Assembly (NCBI GenBank): GCA_045047085.1
Contig: JASFYT010000055.1
Span: forward strand, 29,951 to 93,950
Direction: 5' to 3'
Source: GCA-2401155 sp045047085
Lineage (GTDB): Bacteria > Pseudomonadota > Alphaproteobacteria > Rhizobiales > Rhizobiaceae
Length of the DNA: 64,000 nucleotides
Positions 61,089 to 64,000 of this stretch are shown piece by piece. The position numbers and the translations under genes were made by a program. The first letter of the stretch is position 1, and the number at the start of each line of letters is the position of its first letter. The notes beneath the pieces are model-generated. The model did no database searches. It saw nothing but the letters and a program-made list of their open reading frames with translations, and was not told the origin of the DNA.

Positions 61089-62153
61089 ATGGCCACGACA
61101 ATTGAAAAATTTACTGATGAGAAAAATCGATGGGATGCAGTGGTCAACCATATTGCCGAGGCCGATGGTCATTTCTATTACTCAGTCAGGACAACAGGTG
61201 TTTACTGCCGTCCGTCCTGTGCTGCGCGATTGGCGTTGAGGGAGAATGTTGACTTTCACCTAACACGGGATGATGCAGAAGGCGCAGGGTTTCGCCCATG
61301 CAAGCGTTGTAAACCAGACCAGCCGCCACTTGCTGAACGACAGGCCGAGGCGATTACGAAAGCTTGTCGTATGATTGAACAGTCTGAAGAAGCACTGACG
61401 CTTGTAGTCCTTGCTGGTACGGTCTCAATGAGTTCGTATCATTTTCACCGAATTTTCAAACGGGTAACGGGTGTGACGCCCAAGGCCTATGCGACTGCCC
61501 ATCGCGCAGGCAAAGTTCGCAATGAATTGTCTCAGGGCAATAGTGTGACTGAAGCAATTTACGGAGCTGGCTTTAATTCAAATGGGCCGTTTTATGCCTC
61601 TTCATCCAAAACACTGGGTATGACACCTTCCAGATATCGTTCCGGAGGATCAGGAGAGATCATAAAGTTTGCCGTTGGTGAGTGCGACCTTGGTTCTGTT
61701 CTGGTTGCTGCCAGCAAGATAGGCATTTGCGCGATCTTGCTTGGAGATAGTCCGAATATGCTTGCTCAGGACCTTCAGGACAGATTTCCAAACGCAGTAT
61801 TGGAAGGGGGAGATAGCTCCTTCGAAGAATGGGTTGCCAAGGTGGTGGGGTTTGTCGAAGCGCCGCAACTGGGTCTGGATTTACCATTGGATATTCGCGG
61901 GACTGCCTTTCAACAACGAGTGTGGCAGGCATTGCGCACGATACCGATTGGTTCAACTGTAAGTTATGCGGAAGTTGCGCAGGCCATCGGGTCACCGAAA
62001 GCTGCGAGGGCTATAGCAAAAGCATGTGCTGCTAATGCAATTGCAATTGCTATTCCCTGTCACCGGGTTGTGCGTAATGATGGTGCCATTTCAGGGTATC
62101 GATGGGGAGTTGAACGTAAGCGCCAATTGCTGGAACAGGAGGCATCATTATGA
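61089..62153 (+). CDS. ada: Ada: methylphosphotriester/O6-methylguanine methyltransferase and transcription activator
   Basis: A 354-residue two-part repair protein. The N-terminal zinc domain has VRTTGVYCRPSCAARLALRENVDF near residue 35 and ends in FRPCKRCKPDQPPL, with four metal cysteines, one the acceptor for phosphotriester methyl groups. The AraC-type DNA-binding middle is MSSYHFHRIFKRVTGVTPKAYATAHRAGKVR near 120. The C-terminal methyltransferase has the active-site PCHRV in AIAIPCHRVVRNDGAISGYRWG near 320. ATG 61089 is chosen. It overlaps the next gene as ATGA, so both are coupled, and an Ada-box candidate lies upstream. Confidence 0.94.
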   Translation: MATTIEKFTDEKNRWDAVVNHIAEADGHFYYSVRTTGVYCRPSCAARLALRENVDFHLTRDDAEGAGFRPCKRCKPDQPPLAERQAEAITKACRMIEQSEEALTLVVLAGTVSMSSYHFHRIFKRVTGVTPKAYATAHRAGKVRNELSQGNSVTEAIYGAGFNSNGPFYASSSKTLGMTPSRYRSGGSGEIIKFAVGECDLGSVLVAASKIGICAILLGDSPNMLAQDLQDRFPNAVLEGGDSSFEEWVAKVVGFVEAPQLGLDLPLDIRGTAFQQRVWQALRTIPIGSTVSYAEVAQAIGSPKAARAIAKACAANAIAIAIPCHRVVRNDGAISGYRWGVERKRQLLEQEASL

Positions 62154-62863
62154 ACAGCCTCATTGAAAAAATTGAAGCAATGGACTGGCAACAGCTTGCC
62201 ATCGAAATGCATGAGAATGGTTATGTGATTGTTCCTGAATTTCTTTCACCAGAACAGTGCCAAGAGTTAATCAGCAAGTATGACAGTCCGGATGGATATC
62301 GAAAAACAGTTGTGATGGAGCGATATCGATTTGGACTAGGCGAATATAAATATTTTGATTATCCTTTGCCGAATATCATCCAAACGGTTCGGGAAAACCT
62401 ATATCCAAAACTTGCGCCCATTGCCAATTTGTGGATGAAAGTATTGAAGATTGGCAAGCGGTTTCCTGATAAATTTCAGGACCTTCAAGCTGAATGCCAT
62501 GCCAATGGTCAATTAAAACCAACGCCGCTGATTTTGAAGTATGGTAAGGGCGGGTTCAATACGTTGCATCAGGATTTGTACGGTGACGTTTATTTCCCGC
62601 TCCAAACGGTGTTCATGCTGAACGAGCCTGACGCTGATTTTACCGGTGGAGAATTTGTACTTACCCAGCAGGTGCCAAGGGCACAATCCAGGGCTATCGT
62701 ATTAAAGCCCGGCAAGGGTGATATGATAATTTTCACAACTAATTTTCGTCCGATAAAGGGAGCCAAAGGCTTTTATCGAGCCAATATGCGGCACGGTGTT
62801 AGCGAGGTACACAGCGGTGAGAGGCATACAGCAGGTGTCATATTTCATGATGCTGTGAGTTAG
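62150..62863 (+). CDS. 2OG-Fe(II) oxygenase of the Oxygenase-NA type (DNA-damage associated)
   Basis: A 237-residue non-heme iron dioxygenase. The metal site HxD...H is visible as LHQDLYGDVYFPLQTVFMLNEP near residue 140 (HQD), and the distal His probably lies in ANMRHGVSEVHSGERHTAGVIFHD near 215, with Arg of SGERHT binding 2-oxoglutarate. This is the pattern of the family Pfam calls Oxygenase-NA, whose genes often sit beside ada. Oxidative removal of alkyl lesions is the suggested role (family knowledge). It overlaps ada by 4 bp, so induction with the adaptive response is likely. Confidence 0.85.
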   Translation: MNSLIEKIEAMDWQQLAIEMHENGYVIVPEFLSPEQCQELISKYDSPDGYRKTVVMERYRFGLGEYKYFDYPLPNIIQTVRENLYPKLAPIANLWMKVLKIGKRFPDKFQDLQAECHANGQLKPTPLILKYGKGGFNTLHQDLYGDVYFPLQTVFMLNEPDADFTGGEFVLTQQVPRAQSRAIVLKPGKGDMIIFTTNFRPIKGAKGFYRANMRHGVSEVHSGERHTAGVIFHDAVS

Positions 62864-63111
62864 TTTCGGGATAAGACTAACCAGCGGCTTCCAATACCAG
62901 ATTGATGCGGCAGTCTGAGGTTGGGTAGGGCCACTTTTCGTTGTTAAAAGTAATGTTGATTCAAAATTTATTGATTTTTTAGCTGTATTTACAAGTTTTT
63001 CTAGCGTCTTAATTTGTGAAACATCGAACATTAATTTTTTTACTGTTACTATATTTATATATCAATTAAATAAATTGGATTATGTATGCTCACGCCAGAA
63101 GAGATGTTCAG

Positions 63112-63720
63112 ATGAAGTTTTTATTTAGCATGAATGGACGTATCGAAAGGAAGCAATACTGGACAGGTCAACTCGCACCTTTTTTTGTTCTGATATCCGG
63201 GCTCGCTCTTGCTATGGCGGTGGTCAAAGGTTTCGATGCATCACCAAGGGTGGTTCAGCTTGTAATTATGCTTCCGGCATTTCTGGTGTCACTGTGGATT
63301 AGCGCTTGTTTGACTACTAAACGATGTCACGATCTTGGTAAAAGTGGCTGGCGGTTGTTTTCTACTGTCGTGACACTATTTTTTGTACAAATTTCTATGC
63401 CGTGGATAGTGGTTGACCAAAGGCTTTGGGTTGTGTGGACTTCAGTCTCTTTTGTAACAATCATTTATGCTTTCTGGCAGATGTACGAAATTGGGTTTCT
63501 TAAAGGCAGTGACGGTTCGAACGATTTTGGTGAGGGGCAGAGAGGGTCACTTTCTGAGCTCTATGAAGAGACTGCGGTTAAATATGGTCATGGCGATTCT
63601 GAGGAAGGCCGTGGTGAAAAAAATATGCCAGTCCAAAAGTCGCAGTCGAGACCTGTAAACAAAGGTGCGCTTCTTGGTGGAACTGCCAAACCCAGCTTTG
63701 GAAAGCGCGGTATATTCTAG
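63112..63720 (+). CDS. DUF805 family membrane protein
   Basis: A 202-residue protein. Residues 1-130 match DUF805: MKFLFSMNGRIERKQYWTGQ, several membrane helices (LAPFFVLISGLALAMAVV, LVIMLPAFLVSLWISACLTTKRCHDLGKSGW, WRLFSTVVTLFFVQISMPWIV), with the typical TKRCHDLGKSGW signature. The rest is a hydrophilic tail rich in G, S, E and K, ending in GGTAKPSFGKRGIF, which is unusually long for the family. ATG 63112 is preferred to 63082, since the family starts at MKFLFSMNGR. Function unknown. Confidence 0.82.
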   Translation: MKFLFSMNGRIERKQYWTGQLAPFFVLISGLALAMAVVKGFDASPRVVQLVIMLPAFLVSLWISACLTTKRCHDLGKSGWRLFSTVVTLFFVQISMPWIVVDQRLWVVWTSVSFVTIIYAFWQMYEIGFLKGSDGSNDFGEGQRGSLSELYEETAVKYGHGDSEEGRGEKNMPVQKSQSRPVNKGALLGGTAKPSFGKRGIF

Positions 63721-63784
63721 TGGAATGCTGACTTTGTTGCAGAACGAAAGTGCGATTTCCCCCGCAGATTGTAGAAAATACATA

Positions 63785-63814
63785 AAAAAACCGGCCTCTC
63801 GCGAAGCCGGTTTT
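63785..63814. terminator. Bidirectional intrinsic terminator
   Basis: AAAACCGGC and GCCGGTTTT form a perfect stem around a ten-base loop, with A/T runs on both sides. It lies between the convergent DUF805 gene and the CO-dehydrogenase-type gene, serving both. Confidence 0.85.
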
Positions 63815-63837
63815 ACATTTTGAATTATCCGTCTGAA

Positions 63838-64000
63838 CTAGCCAGCAGCTTCTACTGCACGGCCTGCCATTACTTTTACCAGATTGGCGCGGTAGTCTGA
63901 TGAGCCGTGGATGTCGGACATTAGATCGTCGGCGCTTACGTCTACGCTGGAGGCTGAGGCTGGTGACCAGTCGCTGCCTAAAGCTGCTTCCATGGCGCTT
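63838..64000 (-). CDS. CO dehydrogenase/xanthine dehydrogenase-type FAD-binding medium subunit, C-terminus only (cut by window edge)
   Basis: Only the last 53 residues are inside the window. The end reads DLMSDIHGSSDYRANLVKVMAGRAVEAAG, the usual C-terminal end of CO_deh_flav_C-type medium subunits (CoxM family), which transfer electrons from the molybdenum site to FAD. The stop is TAG at 63838-63840. Large and small subunits would be expected nearby outside the window. Assignment rests on this short match. Confidence 0.55.
   Translation of the reverse strand, partial: SAMEAALGSDWSPASASSVDVSADDLMSDIHGSSDYRANLVKVMAGRAVEAAG

Noticed and set aside
1..64000. tRNA genes, CRISPR arrays, prophage or integron structures
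   Set aside because: Looked for by eye on both strands; no CCA-ended cloverleaf, no direct-repeat/spacer array and no integrase were recognised. A tRNAscan or CRISPR search was not possible here.

Overview
The window looks like a chromosomal segment of a Hyphomicrobiales (Rhizobiales)-type alphaproteobacterium of moderate GC content, judged by eye. The pointers are olsB next to mutS, a cycM / kdsB / pheA block, ffs-dnaX-ybaB-recR, M17 aminopeptidase-MarR-NlpC/P60, a complete Tad/Cpa pilus locus with CtrA-type boxes, and a DnaX without the zinc-finger cysteines. No genus can be named from this sequence alone. No prophage, CRISPR array, tRNA or complete insertion sequence was seen.

Layout. 1-2.5 kb: an amide-type sensor/antiterminator pair (amiC, amiR) and a cut dipeptide-type permease on the minus strand, behind a leader that carries an ANTAR-type hairpin and an intrinsic terminator. 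3-7.2 kb: an acyltransferase/acyl-ACP synthetase lacking the first half of its transporter domain, a PspA-like gene and a divergent TetR gene with three identical operators between them. 7.3-11.6 kb: a three-gene iron-type ABC importer. 11.8-20.2 kb: adenosine kinase, mutS, olsB, a retropepsin-like protease, and upp-add-deoB for nucleoside salvage. 20.3-34.7 kb: a lone PhnD-like binding protein and the Tad locus (minor pilins, Flp pilin, prepilin peptidase, cpaBCDEF, tadBC, a cysteine-rich secreted protein of unknown function, tadD). 34.8-37.5 kb: aminopeptidase, MarR and NlpC/P60.

37.5-46.1 kb: a yejABEF peptide importer in which two membrane/redox genes lie between yejA and yejB. 46.2-49.9 kb: cycM, kdsB, pheA, nudC and a HIT protein. 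49.9-53.2 kb: SRP RNA, then dnaX-ybaB-recR. 53.3-57.9 kb: a methyltransferase, a LysE exporter, a class D beta-lactamase, a nucleotide-repair dehydratase, a small secreted protein and a universal stress protein behind a perfect FNR/FixK box. 57.9-64 kb: an MFS carrier, a roughly 265 bp MITE-like element abutting the stop codon of an HTH gene, an SDR, an ada plus 2OG-oxygenase DNA-repair operon with an Ada-box candidate, a DUF805 protein, and the cut end of a CO-dehydrogenase-type medium subunit.

The strongest regulatory observations are the ANTAR leader, the repeated TetR operators, the CtrA boxes scattered over the Tad locus, and the FNR/FixK palindrome. The main structural oddities are the pspA/aas junction, the split yej operon, a three-copy dispersed palindromic repeat, and the MITE. 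No clearly new multi-gene system was found. All functions are inferred from recognised family motifs, without database searches.
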